DNA of 64,000 bases, from assembly GCA_900114885.1 (NCBI GenBank), contig FOUN01000005.1, forward strand, positions 62,001 to 126,000, read 5' to 3'. Below the pieces are notes generated by a model. That model searched no databases. It was given only the letters and a program-made list of their open reading frames with translations, and was not told where the DNA came from. Both the position numbers and the translations under genes were made by a program. This document shows positions 45,254 through 53,606 of the stretch, one piece after another (position 1 is the stretch's first letter; every line of letters starts with the position of its first letter). Origin of the DNA: Psychrobacillus psychrodurans (GTDB lineage Bacteria > Bacillota > Bacilli > Bacillales_A > Planococcaceae).

Positions 45254-45919
45254 TTATTTTATGATGAATAAATCTTGATGTTCTTTTAACAATTTTGAAA
45301 GAAATAATAATTGAGGAAAAGGTATTAAAAATAAATCTCTATTTATATTTTCTTTTAATATCGCTTTTCCATTTTGTTTAATAAAATCATTTAAAGTAAT
45401 TTTATTATTACAGATAAGATGAACATCTTCTTGAGTTAATAGAAGAAGTCCATTTGTTTCGGAAGAAGGATTTGGTTCATCTTCAGAGTAGGAAAGATAC
45501 ATTATGGATAAAGATTCCTGCTCATTTCCTTTAATTAAAATTGGAGCTGTTTCCTCGCCTAAACGTAATATGGAGGACTTATTTCCCCACTCACTTATAT
45601 GATAAGTTATTGGAGAATTTATTGGAGTTATTTTCATTGAAGCCTCTTCAAAAACTTCTCGCTTAGCTGTCTCTAATGCGGTTTCTTCAAATTCTTTATG
45701 CCCACCAAGTCTAACTACTCCAAGGTTATCTGATTCTTCTGTTGGCCCAACCTGAAAAATGAACAACCCCCTGTATAAAACGTACGCACCCGACGTTTTT
45801 ACATTTTGATTAATATTAATGTCATTCGCTCCCCTAAAATAATTTAAAGTTGAATAATTGATAAGAATCCTAATCCTCAATGTTTGTATTCTATTCTCAT
45901 TTTTTAATTCCTCTTTCAC
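45254..45919 (-). CDS. Nudix hydrolase, ADP-ribose-pyrophosphatase-like
   Basis: A 221-residue protein. The Nudix box runs from GGHKEFEETALE to REVFEEASM (about residues 73-95) with the RExxEE glutamates intact. The N-terminal 30 residues are basic and poorly conserved in type, and the C-terminal third is helical. Start is a GTG with a GCAGG element. Substrate unknown. Lies in the accessory stretch, separate from its neighbours. Confidence 0.78.
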   Translation of the reverse strand: MKEELKNENRIQTLRIRILINYSTLNYFRGANDININQNVKTSGAYVLYRGLFIFQVGPTEESDNLGVVRLGGHKEFEETALETAKREVFEEASMKITPINSPITYHISEWGNKSSILRLGEETAPILIKGNEQESLSIMYLSYSEDEPNPSSETNGLLLLTQEDVHLICNNKITLNDFIKQNGKAILKENINRDLFLIPFPQLLFLSKLLKEHQDLFIIK

Positions 45920-46005
45920 TAACCTGCCGTGATATTAGATAACTTATTATATTTAAAAGTCAATCCTTGCCTTTAACATAGCATTTAATAAGATCAGCTT
46001 GTTTC

Positions 46006-46473
46006 CTAAGATTTTATTTTTCTAATCTTAATATCCGAGCAATGTATAAGTATTTTTGTCTGTGAAAATAAAAAAATCTCATGTTGTAATTTTTTCTTAC
46101 TCAACAGTAAAATTTCATCGTAACCCCAATCATCAAGTCCCTTTTTACCGCCGAAAACAATTTTATTTGGCTTATTACCGTAAACATTTCGTGTAATATC
46201 AAAATCCATTAGAAATTTGCGGACGTTTAACCAGTGTATTTCATATATCCCCGCGCCCTCTTCATATTGATCAATAACCATTTTAATTGCGGTCGGGTCC
46301 TTTGTTTTCGCATTTTCTTGATTCAATACAGTAAGAGAAACAACCTTTCCATCATGAAATGAATGGTTTTTCAAAAAATTTGATGTCTCTTTATTAAATC
46401 TTGGTAATAGTTTCTTTAATTCCTCTACATAGCCCATTACATCCCAATGGTCATCATCTACAAAAAATTTCAT
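46006..46473 (-). CDS. Hypothetical protein, DUF4085-like pattern (155 aa)
   Basis: Soluble protein with no signal or membrane helix. LPRFNKETSNFLKNHSFHDGKVVSLTVLN near residue 25 recalls the FHD element of DUF4085 and immunity-type proteins of polymorphic toxins, but I cannot assign a family. Rich in Lys/Asp/Trp. GGGAGG precedes the ATG by about nine bases, so it is likely expressed. No toxin gene is adjacent. Confidence 0.6.
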   Translation of the reverse strand: MKFFVDDDHWDVMGYVEELKKLLPRFNKETSNFLKNHSFHDGKVVSLTVLNQENAKTKDPTAIKMVIDQYEEGAGIYEIHWLNVRKFLMDFDITRNVYGNKPNKIVFGGKKGLDDWGYDEILLLSKKKLQHEIFLFSQTKILIHCSDIKIRKIKS

Positions 46474-46531
46474 TCAAAAAACCTCCCTCAAACAACCCAA
46501 TCTATGTATCGATGCAAGTTAATAAAACACT

Positions 46532-46562
46532 CTTGAACTAAACTACCCGGTTAGTTCAACAA
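46532..46562. repeat. Short inverted repeat, TTGAACTAA/TTAGTTCAA family, copy 2
   Basis: TTGAACTAA (46533-46541) and TTAGTTCAA (46551-46559) pair perfectly around ACTACCCGG. Preceded by AAAACACTCT, the same lead-in as copy 3. Confidence 0.7.
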
Positions 46563-46621
46563 GAAAAGCTATTCGTACAATGTCGCCACTTGTTCAACGA
46601 GAGCATTCATAGCTGATAATT

Positions 46622-46852
46622 TCAATGGATACCATTATCCCTCTCATTCAAATAACTTTCATATGCTGCTTGAACTTTGTCTTTTTTAGGTGAACTGTCA
46701 AGGATCTTGCGTATGTCGTTTAGTAAATACAGGCCTCTAAACAAACAGCCTACAATAATTCCGAAAGCAATGAATCCAGCTATATATGTACCTAAAGAAA
46801 CTAGAACAACACCTAAAATGGTACTTAGAACAATTGATAAAACTAAATACAT
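46622..46852 (-). CDS. Small two-span membrane protein (76 aa)
   Basis: Two hydrophobic stretches (about residues 2-20, LVLSIVLSTILGVVLVSLG, and 22-44 with a GFIAFGIIVG core) followed by a short charged tail (PKKDKVQAAYESYLNERD). Good ribosome site AGGGAGG before the ATG. No family recognised; position and size resemble holin-like or YwqJ-type accessory proteins, but that is not supported. Confidence 0.6.
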   Translation of the reverse strand: MYLVLSIVLSTILGVVLVSLGTYIAGFIAFGIIVGCLFRGLYLLNDIRKILDSSPKKDKVQAAYESYLNERDNGIH

Positions 46853-46929
46853 AATACTTCCTCCCTATGATTACATAAGTTTGCAATTTCATTATCTTGC
46901 CCAATCGTTGAACACAAGAAAAAACACTC

Positions 46930-46960
46930 TTCAACTAACCTACGCCAATTAGATCAATAA
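46930..46960. repeat. Short inverted repeat, TTCAACTAA/TTAGATCAA family, copy 3
   Basis: TTCAACTAA (46931-46939) with TTAGATCAA (about 46950-46958), imperfect arms. Shares the AAAACACTCTT lead-in and CTAC-C centre with copy 2. Confidence 0.6.
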
Positions 46961-47016
46961 TGAAGAACGGCGCTACTCCATATTGAACTTGAAGTAAAGC
47001 ACCATTAGATATTGCA

Positions 47017-47550
47017 TTATTTAACAAACTTGTCCTCTTCTTCATCTTTTAAATAGATTGCAATTACTTCACATTTTTTTATAGCCCAAATGTAATGATT
47101 GGAAGTATTTGCTGCAAAATAGCTGTATAAATTACTTGTTTTCGTCCACTTATAGAATTTTTTAGTTATGATTTCTTCATGGGTATGTGACCTAATTAAA
47201 TCCATTACTCTTTCATGGCTCAACTTCAATTTTTTTATAGCTTGATTTAATGTTACATCTTGATAGTTTTCCCAAATTTGCATATTAAGTAGCTTGATAT
47301 TACTCCATTTATAACCAGGTGCTGGCATAAAAGGAATATCTCCATCCATACCTTCTCTATACCATCTTTCAAGCATTACATGCCATTCATACAGATGCAT
47401 TAATACATCACGAAAATTCTTATCTCTATCTTGAGTTTCAATAGGAATACCTCTTTTTCTACTAGGTACAGATTCAATAATTTCTAACAATGCTTTAAAA
47501 TTTTTGTCGCTATTCAGCAATAGAGTTTCTTTTGCATCTTCCACTATCAA
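47017..47550 (-). CDS. ClbS/DfsB-family four-helix protein
   Basis: A 177-residue DinB-like helical protein. RDKNFRDVLMHLYEWHVMLERWYREGMDG near residue 42, FMPAPGYKWSNIKLLNMQIWE near 75, and ANTSNHYIWAIKKC near 150 are the blocks of the ClbS/DfsB family. ClbS is a cyclopropane hydrolase that protects against colibactin; most homologues have no known substrate. TTG start eight bases after AAGGAGG. Isolated in the accessory stretch. Confidence 0.83.
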   Translation of the reverse strand: MIVEDAKETLLLNSDKNFKALLEIIESVPSRKRGIPIETQDRDKNFRDVLMHLYEWHVMLERWYREGMDGDIPFMPAPGYKWSNIKLLNMQIWENYQDVTLNQAIKKLKLSHERVMDLIRSHTHEEIITKKFYKWTKTSNLYSYFAANTSNHYIWAIKKCEVIAIYLKDEEEDKFVK

Positions 47551-47767
47551 GATAATTTCCTCCTTTTTAATTCACACCAACTTCGGTTAAGTGCGAACTT
47601 TCACAATATATTATTATTATTTTAACATAAATATCCAGAACTAATTGTTATATATGGAACCAACTTCCATATTCATAACCAATATCAACGTGGTTTACTA
47701 TAAGTGGTTTGTATTCATCTATATAGGGGAAAAGCACTTAAAAAGAGAATTAGTAGGGGGAAGAAAA

Positions 47768-49222
47768 ATGGCTAAAAAGAAAAGCAAGCCATGGAGTAAA
47801 AGAAAGAGAATCGTGATGGGTTCTTTAGGAGTATTTGCGCTTATTTATATTGCTGTGATACTGTGGCATACATATAAACCTTTACCAGAAGGACTTTCCT
47901 TTAAAGGAGAGGTACATAATACGGATTCAGTTGAAATGATAACTGATTTAACGTATGCACAGGACAGAAAAGGAACTGGCATCATACACGAAAACTATAT
48001 ATTTGAAGAAGTATATAACATGATCGAGGAGGCTGAGGATTTTGTTGTAGTAGATTTTTTCTTGGTTGATGGCTTTTACGATGAAAAGGAAGATTTTCCT
48101 AAGATCGCTGATACTTTGTCTTCAACATTAGCTCAAAAAAAGATAGATCATCCGGAAATGCCTGTAATATTTATCACTGACCCATTGAACAAAGGCTATG
48201 GATCCTATGAAAATAAATGGTTTCAGAAAATGAGGGAAGCTGGCGTAGAAATTGTTTATACCGAATTAGATCCTTTGCGAGATTCTACACCCGTCTATTC
48301 GGGGATTTATCGTACTTTTTTCCAATGGTTTGACTTCGGTGGCAAGGGCTGGATTTCGAATGCGATGGCAAGTGAAGCACCAAAGATGACGGTTGCCTCT
48401 TATTTGACATTACTTAATGTGAAGGCCAATCATCGGAAGGCTGTAGTAACGGAGAAAGAAGCTATGGTAACGTCTTCTAACCCTCATGATGCAAGTGGAT
48501 TTCATGGAAATATTGCTTTGAAAGTTACTGGTCCTATTATAAATGATATTTTAAAATCAGAGGAAGCTGTTTCTTTGTTTTCAGGGGGACCAAAATTGCC
48601 TCGTGTTGATACGAAAGAAACTGGTGGACAGTATAAAGTTCAGTATTTAACTGAGAAAAAGATCCTTGATTCGTTACTTGGGGACTTAGCAGCAACAAAA
48701 AAGGGAGACAAAATTTGGCTTGGGATGTTTTTTGTTGCTAAACGAGATATCGTTAATGCACTAATTGATGCAGCAAATCGTGGTGTAGAAGTAAATATGA
48801 TACTCGACCCAAACGAAAATTCATTTGGCCAGCAAAAATCCGGACTTCCAAATCGTCCAGTCGTACAGGAAATGGTCGAAGACACGAAAGGAAAGTTAAA
48901 TGTTCGTTGGTATAATACCGTTATCGGTCAATATCATACAAAAGCAATTTGGATTCAATCGGATGAGCATACGATTATTTCGAATGGCTCCGCTAACTAC
49001 ACCGAAAGAACATTAGACGATTATAATCTAGAAAATAATTTAAAGGTAATTGCGCCAAATGATAGCGAGTTAGTAATAGAAATGGAAAGCTATTTTGAAC
49101 GACTTTGGAATAATGAAGATGCTATGTACACAGTAGAGTTGAAAGAGTTCCAAGATAACTTTACTTGGTGGCAACGTTGGATTTATACATTGCAAAAGTT
49201 TACTAAAGTGACGACTTATTAA
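47768..49222 (+). CDS. Membrane-anchored phospholipase D-family protein
   Basis: A 484-residue protein with a basic N-terminus (AKKKSKPWSKRKR), one membrane helix at about 18-37, and two PLD half-domains outside. HKD motifs are HRKAVVTEKE near residue 220 and HTKAIWIQSDE near 385; each keeps His and Lys, but the usual Asp position is Glu or Gln. NGSANYTERTL after motif 2 is typical of the cardiolipin-synthase/PLD group. It probably acts on phospholipids or another phosphodiester. ATG at 47768 follows AGGGGGAAG; a longer open frame upstream has no site. Confidence 0.83.
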   Translation: MAKKKSKPWSKRKRIVMGSLGVFALIYIAVILWHTYKPLPEGLSFKGEVHNTDSVEMITDLTYAQDRKGTGIIHENYIFEEVYNMIEEAEDFVVVDFFLVDGFYDEKEDFPKIADTLSSTLAQKKIDHPEMPVIFITDPLNKGYGSYENKWFQKMREAGVEIVYTELDPLRDSTPVYSGIYRTFFQWFDFGGKGWISNAMASEAPKMTVASYLTLLNVKANHRKAVVTEKEAMVTSSNPHDASGFHGNIALKVTGPIINDILKSEEAVSLFSGGPKLPRVDTKETGGQYKVQYLTEKKILDSLLGDLAATKKGDKIWLGMFFVAKRDIVNALIDAANRGVEVNMILDPNENSFGQQKSGLPNRPVVQEMVEDTKGKLNVRWYNTVIGQYHTKAIWIQSDEHTIISNGSANYTERTLDDYNLENNLKVIAPNDSELVIEMESYFERLWNNEDAMYTVELKEFQDNFTWWQRWIYTLQKFTKVTTY

Positions 49223-49255
49223 TAAATAGAAATATCTCCTTAATGCCAAACCCTA

Positions 49256-49287
49256 ATAAAAACGCTGAGAATATTCAGCGTTTTTTA
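49256..49287. terminator. Terminator of the phospholipase D gene
   Basis: AACGCTGA pairs with TCAGCGTT around GAATAT, followed by TTTTTT on the plus strand and preceded by A-rich sequence. Confidence 0.85.
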
Positions 49288-49407
49288 TTATTCCACTATT
49301 TCAAGCATCTCCGTGTAAATAGCTGTTGCATAAATACTTAGTCTTTCACTAGCATTCCAGATATCGTCGTTACTCTGCAATTCACTACGCTTCACTTTAA
49401 TTTTCAT
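49288..49407 (-). CDS. Possible 39-aa soluble protein
   Basis: A short frame starting MKIKVKRSELQSNDDIWNAS and ending EMLEIVE, predicted helical. GGGAGAG lies nine bases before the ATG, and the stop codon abuts the PLD terminator, which could serve this convergent gene too. No family recognised. The amphipathic helical tail would suit an antitoxin or regulator, but nothing supports that. Confidence 0.45.
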   Translation of the reverse strand: MKIKVKRSELQSNDDIWNASERLSIYATAIYTEMLEIVE

Positions 49408-49446
49408 CAATAGATTCTCTCCCATATAGTAGTGACTTACCTTATT

Positions 49447-49917
49447 TCAAGTTTCCACAATATGATTTATATGTAAAGGCAGGTCTGCTATTTTCTCTCT
49501 TAAAAACTGTGGATATAGATTAATATATTTAATTTCATCAAGTGTTTTCCAATAATACGTATGTATCTTCCCTTCCTCATCAACTACAAATTCATTGCCT
49601 TTGAGGTGTTCATTATCTTTTAACTCTACCAAATAAAAGAAGCAAACTTCATGAAATTGTTCTTCAGAAGTCTCCTCTTTGAAAAAATTTTCATTTATCC
49701 AAAGCATTCGGTTTACGTTCACTTCAACGCCGAGCTCTTCTTGAATTTCACGCTTCACTGCATCTTCACTTTTTTCGTTCATTTTAATACGTCCACCTGG
49801 AACATAAAAGTATGGCTGACCTTTATCTTGCATAATTAGCAACTTGTTATCCTTCATTATTAAACCCGCCACTCGGTAATTAAATCTACCTTCTGTAGTT
49901 TTAAAAGATATATCCAT
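49447..49917 (-). CDS. Nudix hydrolase (MutT-like)
   Basis: A 156-residue single-domain Nudix protein: RVAGLIMKDNKLLIMQDKG, then PYFYVPGGRIKMNEKSEDAVKREIQEELGVEV with the complete box (GGRxxxxE...REIQEELG) at about residues 41-65. The length and YFYVPGG context fit small NTP or sugar-nucleotide pyrophosphatases. GAGGGGAAG precedes the ATG. Isolated gene between two terminators. Confidence 0.83.
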   Translation of the reverse strand: MDISFKTTEGRFNYRVAGLIMKDNKLLIMQDKGQPYFYVPGGRIKMNEKSEDAVKREIQEELGVEVNVNRMLWINENFFKEETSEEQFHEVCFFYLVELKDNEHLKGNEFVVDEEGKIHTYYWKTLDEIKYINLYPQFLREKIADLPLHINHIVET

Positions 49918-50020
49918 TTCTTCCCCTCTATTCTGTGTTCAATTAATAATTTATTTTTCAGACTAATATACCTATATTACTCTTTTTAGTCTGCCCTTGC
50001 CCAGATTTTAGACACATACA

Positions 50021-50060
50021 AAACAAAAACAAGTAATAGCTTTAGCTCTATTACTTGTCT
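50021..50060 (-). terminator. Terminator of the radical SAM gene
   Basis: ACAAGTAATAG pairs with CTATTACTTGT around AGCTAAAG, followed by TTTTGTTTTG on the minus strand. Confidence 0.83.
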
Positions 50061-50065
50061 TCAGG

Positions 50066-51199
50066 TTATACGGATGGTTGCTTCTTTTTCTTGCGCATGG
50101 ATTGTGGAATATACACGCAGTATGGTTCGCTTTCCATATAATCCCCTGTTAGATTATATGCTCTGGATCTGGATCCTCCGCACACTTTGTTGTACTCGCA
50201 CACTCCACATTTTCCTTTATATTTATCGGGATTCCGAAGGTTTTGGAATACATCAGAATTACGGTAAATTTCTGCTAATGGTGTTTGACGGACATTACCA
50301 ACTTTTATCGGGAGTAGTCCACTTGGGAATACATCACCTGTATGCGAAATAAAGACAAAGCCATTTCCATCGTTTACTCCTTTTGGCGCTCGACCCAATC
50401 CATCAATTTTACCGGTATCCCCCATAGTCAACGCATCTTCATAGAAAATATGATCTTCATCGCTCAATCCTTTTTGTTCACGTAGTTTTTGTTGAATAAC
50501 TACACGACGATAATGCTGTGCTGCAGTTGTTTTAATATCAAATGGCACACGTTTAGAGAGGTTATAAAGCCATCTAAACACTTTTTCATGCTCTGCGGGT
50601 GAGATCATATCTGTTTCTTTCCCTCTACCAGTTGGAACTAAGAAGAACACACTCCAAAGGACACAATTAAGCTTCTCCACCATTTCTGCTAGTTCATCCA
50701 AGTATTCATAGTTATACCTTGAAATAACGGTATTAATCTGTAAAGGCATCTCTAATTCATTTAGATATTCGATAGCCTTCATCGTCAAATCAAACGATCC
50801 AGTTGTACCTCTAAAGTGATCATGAACTTCAGCACAATGACCATCTATACTAAAAGCCCATCTAGCTAGTCCTATATCTTTTGCCTTTTGCATTGCTTCT
50901 TTCGTTACATTTGGAGTAGCTGATGGAGTCATAGATACACGGACTCCTTTTTTAATAGCGTACTCTGCAATATCAAATACATCCGGTCGTTCCAAAGGAT
51001 CCCCACCTGTAAATACAAGCAATGGATTTTCCATCTCATAAATATCATCTATTAACTTTTTCCCTTCCTCTAATGTTAACTCCAATGGATGTCTATGATG
51101 CTGAGCCTCTGCACGACAATGTAAACAATGAAGCTGACATGCACGGGTTAACTCCCAGATAACGATAAATGGATTTTCATTATAATCTCTTGAAAACAT
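50066..51199 (-). CDS. Radical SAM/SPASM protein (TIGR04053-like)
   Basis: A 377-residue radical SAM enzyme. The N-terminal cluster motif is CQLHCLHC (CxxxCxxC, Cys20/24/27 region), the GGDPLERPD block follows near 65, and a C-terminal SPASM domain binds further clusters (CGVCEYNKVCGGSRSRAY near 340, then PYC). It resembles NirJ/AhbD-like enzymes of haem side-chain modification; whether this one acts on haem is not shown. A Crp/Fnr box is centred about 41.5 bases upstream of its predicted start. Groups with DUF2249 and oxidase genes of the same regulon. Confidence 0.85.
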   Translation of the reverse strand: MFSRDYNENPFIVIWELTRACQLHCLHCRAEAQHHRHPLELTLEEGKKLIDDIYEMENPLLVFTGGDPLERPDVFDIAEYAIKKGVRVSMTPSATPNVTKEAMQKAKDIGLARWAFSIDGHCAEVHDHFRGTTGSFDLTMKAIEYLNELEMPLQINTVISRYNYEYLDELAEMVEKLNCVLWSVFFLVPTGRGKETDMISPAEHEKVFRWLYNLSKRVPFDIKTTAAQHYRRVVIQQKLREQKGLSDEDHIFYEDALTMGDTGKIDGLGRAPKGVNDGNGFVFISHTGDVFPSGLLPIKVGNVRQTPLAEIYRNSDVFQNLRNPDKYKGKCGVCEYNKVCGGSRSRAYNLTGDYMESEPYCVYIPQSMRKKKKQPSV

Positions 51200-51254
51200 A
51201 CTTATTCCCTCCTAATTTATTTCCTAAAATGACCGTAAGTTAACTTATACTTGG

Positions 51255-51297
51255 ATTTTAACATTTTTACTTTTAATCCGAAGTGATATTATTCACA
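51255..51297 (-). promoter_or_regulatory. Crp/Fnr-type promoter of the radical SAM gene
   Basis: AGTGA-TATTAT-TCACA (51282-51297, near-perfect palindrome) with TAAAAT (51255-51260) as -10. The box centre is 41.5 bases from the predicted start at about 51248. Confidence 0.8.
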
Positions 51298-51329
51298 TAA
51301 AAAATAGGAAGATATGACAAATAATAAAC

Positions 51330-51363
51330 AAAAAGATCCCGAAATAGCTCTCTCTAGGATCTC
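51330..51363 (-). terminator. Terminator of the DUF2249 gene
   Basis: AGATCC pairs with GGATCT around an 18-base loop holding AGAGAGAGCTA, followed by TTTTTGTTT on the minus strand. Confidence 0.65.
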
Positions 51364-51374
51364 TAAGTGAAATA

Positions 51375-51614
51375 TTATTTTTTGCCGATAGCGACTCTCC
51401 AATGATCAGGACCATTTACGATATATTCCCATGTGTATGTGTCTTCACGTTCCATCATAAATTGATAGAGCAATGGTTTTGGATCATGGTCATTAGAAAG
51501 CTCCAAAAACTCTCCAGACTGTAAAGCATCAAATGCTTCAAATATTCTAGGATGACGAATTCTTGGTTCAATATCTGGTGCGTTTAGTTTTACTGCAAAT
51601 TGAATATTACTCAT
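51375..51614 (-). CDS. DUF2249 protein
   Basis: A 79-residue single DUF2249 domain: LNAPDIEPRIRHPRIFEAFDALQSGEFLELSNDHDPKPLLYQFMMERE, with the DhDPkPL motif and a C-terminal WEYIVNGPDHWRVAIGK. DUF2249 proteins resemble TusA-like folds and cluster with NO, low-oxygen and cytochrome genes. Three occur in this window, all with Crp/Fnr boxes upstream. GGAGGG site before the ATG. Divergent from the Crp/Fnr gene. Confidence 0.88.
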   Translation of the reverse strand: MSNIQFAVKLNAPDIEPRIRHPRIFEAFDALQSGEFLELSNDHDPKPLLYQFMMEREDTYTWEYIVNGPDHWRVAIGKK

Positions 51615-51649
51615 TTTAGTTTCCCTCCAATATTTTTGATTCTGTTCAT

Positions 51650-51692
51650 ATCATAATGCTTACCATTCTAAACTGAAGTGAGGATAAACACA
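51650..51692 (-). promoter_or_regulatory. Crp/Fnr-type promoter of the first DUF2249 gene
   Basis: AGTGA-GGATAA-ACACA (51677-51692) with TATGAT (51650-51655) as -10 on the minus strand. Box centre is 41.5 bases from the predicted start at about 51643. It also lies in the region upstream of the Crp/Fnr gene. Confidence 0.7.
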
Positions 51693-51787
51693 TATCCCCT
51701 ATGATTTTAATCACTTGTCATTGGTCTCCAAAGAGAAACTATTGATGGTACAATGAAAAGGACAATCGCAAGGAAAGGATGAGCTAT

Positions 51788-52480
51788 ATGAACGTAGAAT
51801 CGATACAAGCACTTCTACAACGGTTTTCCTTATTTAAAGATTTGACCAATGCAGAAATAGAACCAATACTTGACTTAGCAAAGAATCGGTTATATCGCCA
51901 AGGAACACATATTTTTATGCAAGACGATCCACTAACTAATGTTTACTTTATTCATCAAGGGCAGATAAAAATATATCGTACGGATATGCAAGGAAAAGAA
52001 CAAATCGTCAATGTTCTCGGCGAAGGTGAAATGTTTCCTCATATGGGATTCTTTCGAAAAGGCACCTATCCCGCTCATGCCGAGGTATTAGAGGATGCAA
52101 TTTTAATATATATACCTATTCATTTGTTTGAGGAATTTCTAAAAACTAATCCAGAAATCTGTGTAAAGATTTTCCGAATACTCGGAGATAAAATCGTAGA
52201 CTTACAAAATCGTTTAGAAGAAAAAATGTTACATAATACATACGAGCAAATTATTCTATTATTATTACGCTTAGTAAAAAGTCATGGGAAGAAATGTGAT
52301 GACAATCACTATATTTTCACAACGCAGTTCACAAACCGAGATTTAGCGAATATGATCGGCTCGAGCCGCGAAACAGTTAGCAGAACTCTTACTTCTTTAA
52401 AAAAGTCAAAACTAATAAGCTCTGATCCAGCAGGAAATATTATTTTGAACATGGACAAATTAAAAGATGAATTGTTTTAA
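51788..52480 (+). CDS. Crp/Fnr-family regulator without cluster cysteines
   Basis: A 230-residue regulator with a cyclic-nucleotide-type beta-barrel (about 20-115; FIHQGQIKIYRTD, LGEGEMFPHMGFF), a long dimer helix (about 120-150) and a C-terminal HTH (FTNRDLANMIGSSRETVSRTLTSLKKSKLI). The cysteines that bind [4Fe-4S] in Bacillus Fnr are absent (only isolated Cys remain), so it senses by another route, like ArcR-type members. The ATG at 51788 is better spaced from AAAGGA than the ATG at 51779. It is the likely regulator of four operons with AGTGA-N6-WCACW boxes. Confidence 0.88.
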   Translation: MNVESIQALLQRFSLFKDLTNAEIEPILDLAKNRLYRQGTHIFMQDDPLTNVYFIHQGQIKIYRTDMQGKEQIVNVLGEGEMFPHMGFFRKGTYPAHAEVLEDAILIYIPIHLFEEFLKTNPEICVKIFRILGDKIVDLQNRLEEKMLHNTYEQIILLLLRLVKSHGKKCDDNHYIFTTQFTNRDLANMIGSSRETVSRTLTSLKKSKLISSDPAGNIILNMDKLKDELF

Positions 52481-52484
52481 GACA

Positions 52485-52517
52485 AAAAGGCAACCAAATT
52501 AATTGGATGCCTTTTTT
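52485..52517 (+). terminator. Terminator of the Crp/Fnr gene
   Basis: AAAAGGCAaCCAA pairs with TTGGaTGCCTTTT, then TTTTTTATG. Confidence 0.88.
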
Positions 52518-52541
52518 ATGATTATTAGAAATTGACATATT

Positions 52542-52806
52542 TTAAAAAAATACCTTTGAAATTAACTGCAATATAACGATTGACGAAATAGATCTGATCC
52601 AAATAACTTTTTTACTAACACCAGCTTTATTTTCCAGATAATTTATATAAGAAAACGTAAGAAATAAACCCAAAGAATGGTAGCAAATAACCTGAACTAA
52701 CTTCAATAGTTTCATAATATTTGATGTTAGTTACTGTTAAAAGAATCAGATCTAATGCACCTACAATCGTATGAAAATATAAAGTGAACTTATTGCGAAT
52801 CTTAAA
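52542..52806 (-). pseudogene. Decayed small membrane protein gene with a frameshift
   Basis: Directly after the methyltransferase stop, in the same frame, codons read KIRNKFTLYFHTIVGALDL and on to ISYVFLYKLSGK before a TAA at 52627. From that point a different frame continues plausibly as NKAGVSKKVIWIRSIS and ends KVFF with TAA at 52542. Together they form a three- to four-span membrane protein broken by a frameshift and lacking a start codon. No family recognised. Confidence 0.4.
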
Positions 52807-53562
52807 CTACTTTTTTATGACTTTAATAATCATAGTAGTCGGGAATCTCTTTGCTTTATATAAAGAATAATATCGATCAGATACTTCTTCTGGAACCGTT
52901 TCATAATTTACTGATACATCACTTTCTATTACAGAGTCAATCGTGAATCCTACTTTTATCAATTCATTTATATAGGTACTTAGCTTTCTTTTAGGAATTA
53001 CCATCGGAGCATCTTCACCTTTGAAGTTCGGATATGTTGTTACTCCTTCCTCCTGGTATGAACCATTAAGACTAAGTTGCCCATTTTGACTGGCTATATG
53101 AGGATATAACGGATGATCCCAACTAAATACAAAGCTTCCTCCTTGCTTCAAATAGGAATAAATTAATCTAAAGGTAGTAGTCAAATCAGTAGTCCATCCA
53201 ATTGCATAAATAGAGTACACACAGTCAAAATACAATTTCGGCAATCCAATATCAACTTCCATAGGGGAACAAAATAAATGAGTTTCTAAACCTTTTAGCG
53301 TTTTCTCCGCAGTCTTAATCTGCTTCTCAGAAAGGTCGACTCCCCATAGTTCGCTAGCCCCTCTTTCCGCCATATACAATAATGAGTGTCCGCTTCCGCA
53401 ACCAATATCCAGTACTCTCTTGTTTGCCACGCCTTCTAATAATCCTAATTCCTTTTCAGTTTGCGCAAAGGGACCATAATTAGGCAAAGCATCTACTCCA
53501 TTAAAATGGTGAGCTACCACATCCCAACTTTGCTTGTTTTGTTTTATGATTTCAGTAGTCAT
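52807..53562 (-). CDS. Class I SAM-dependent methyltransferase
   Basis: A 251-residue methyltransferase. Motif I RVLDIGCGSGHSLLYMAERG near residue 49, post-I GVDLSEKQIKTAE near 73, motif II YFDCVYSIYAIGWTTD near 110, then FRLIYSYLKQGGSFVFSWDHPLYPHI. The N-terminal SWDVVAHHFNGVDALPNYGPF is typical of a Bacillus subgroup of unknown acceptor. It follows the erythromycin-esterase-like gene by 44 bases on the same strand, so co-transcription is likely. Confidence 0.85.
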   Translation of the reverse strand: MTTEIIKQNKQSWDVVAHHFNGVDALPNYGPFAQTEKELGLLEGVANKRVLDIGCGSGHSLLYMAERGASELWGVDLSEKQIKTAEKTLKGLETHLFCSPMEVDIGLPKLYFDCVYSIYAIGWTTDLTTTFRLIYSYLKQGGSFVFSWDHPLYPHIASQNGQLSLNGSYQEEGVTTYPNFKGEDAPMVIPKRKLSTYINELIKVGFTIDSVIESDVSVNYETVPEEVSDRYYSLYKAKRFPTTMIIKVIKK

Positions 53563-53606
53563 TAATTCTGCTCCATTTCTTAGTAAAATTTCGTTGCAGC
53601 AAACAT

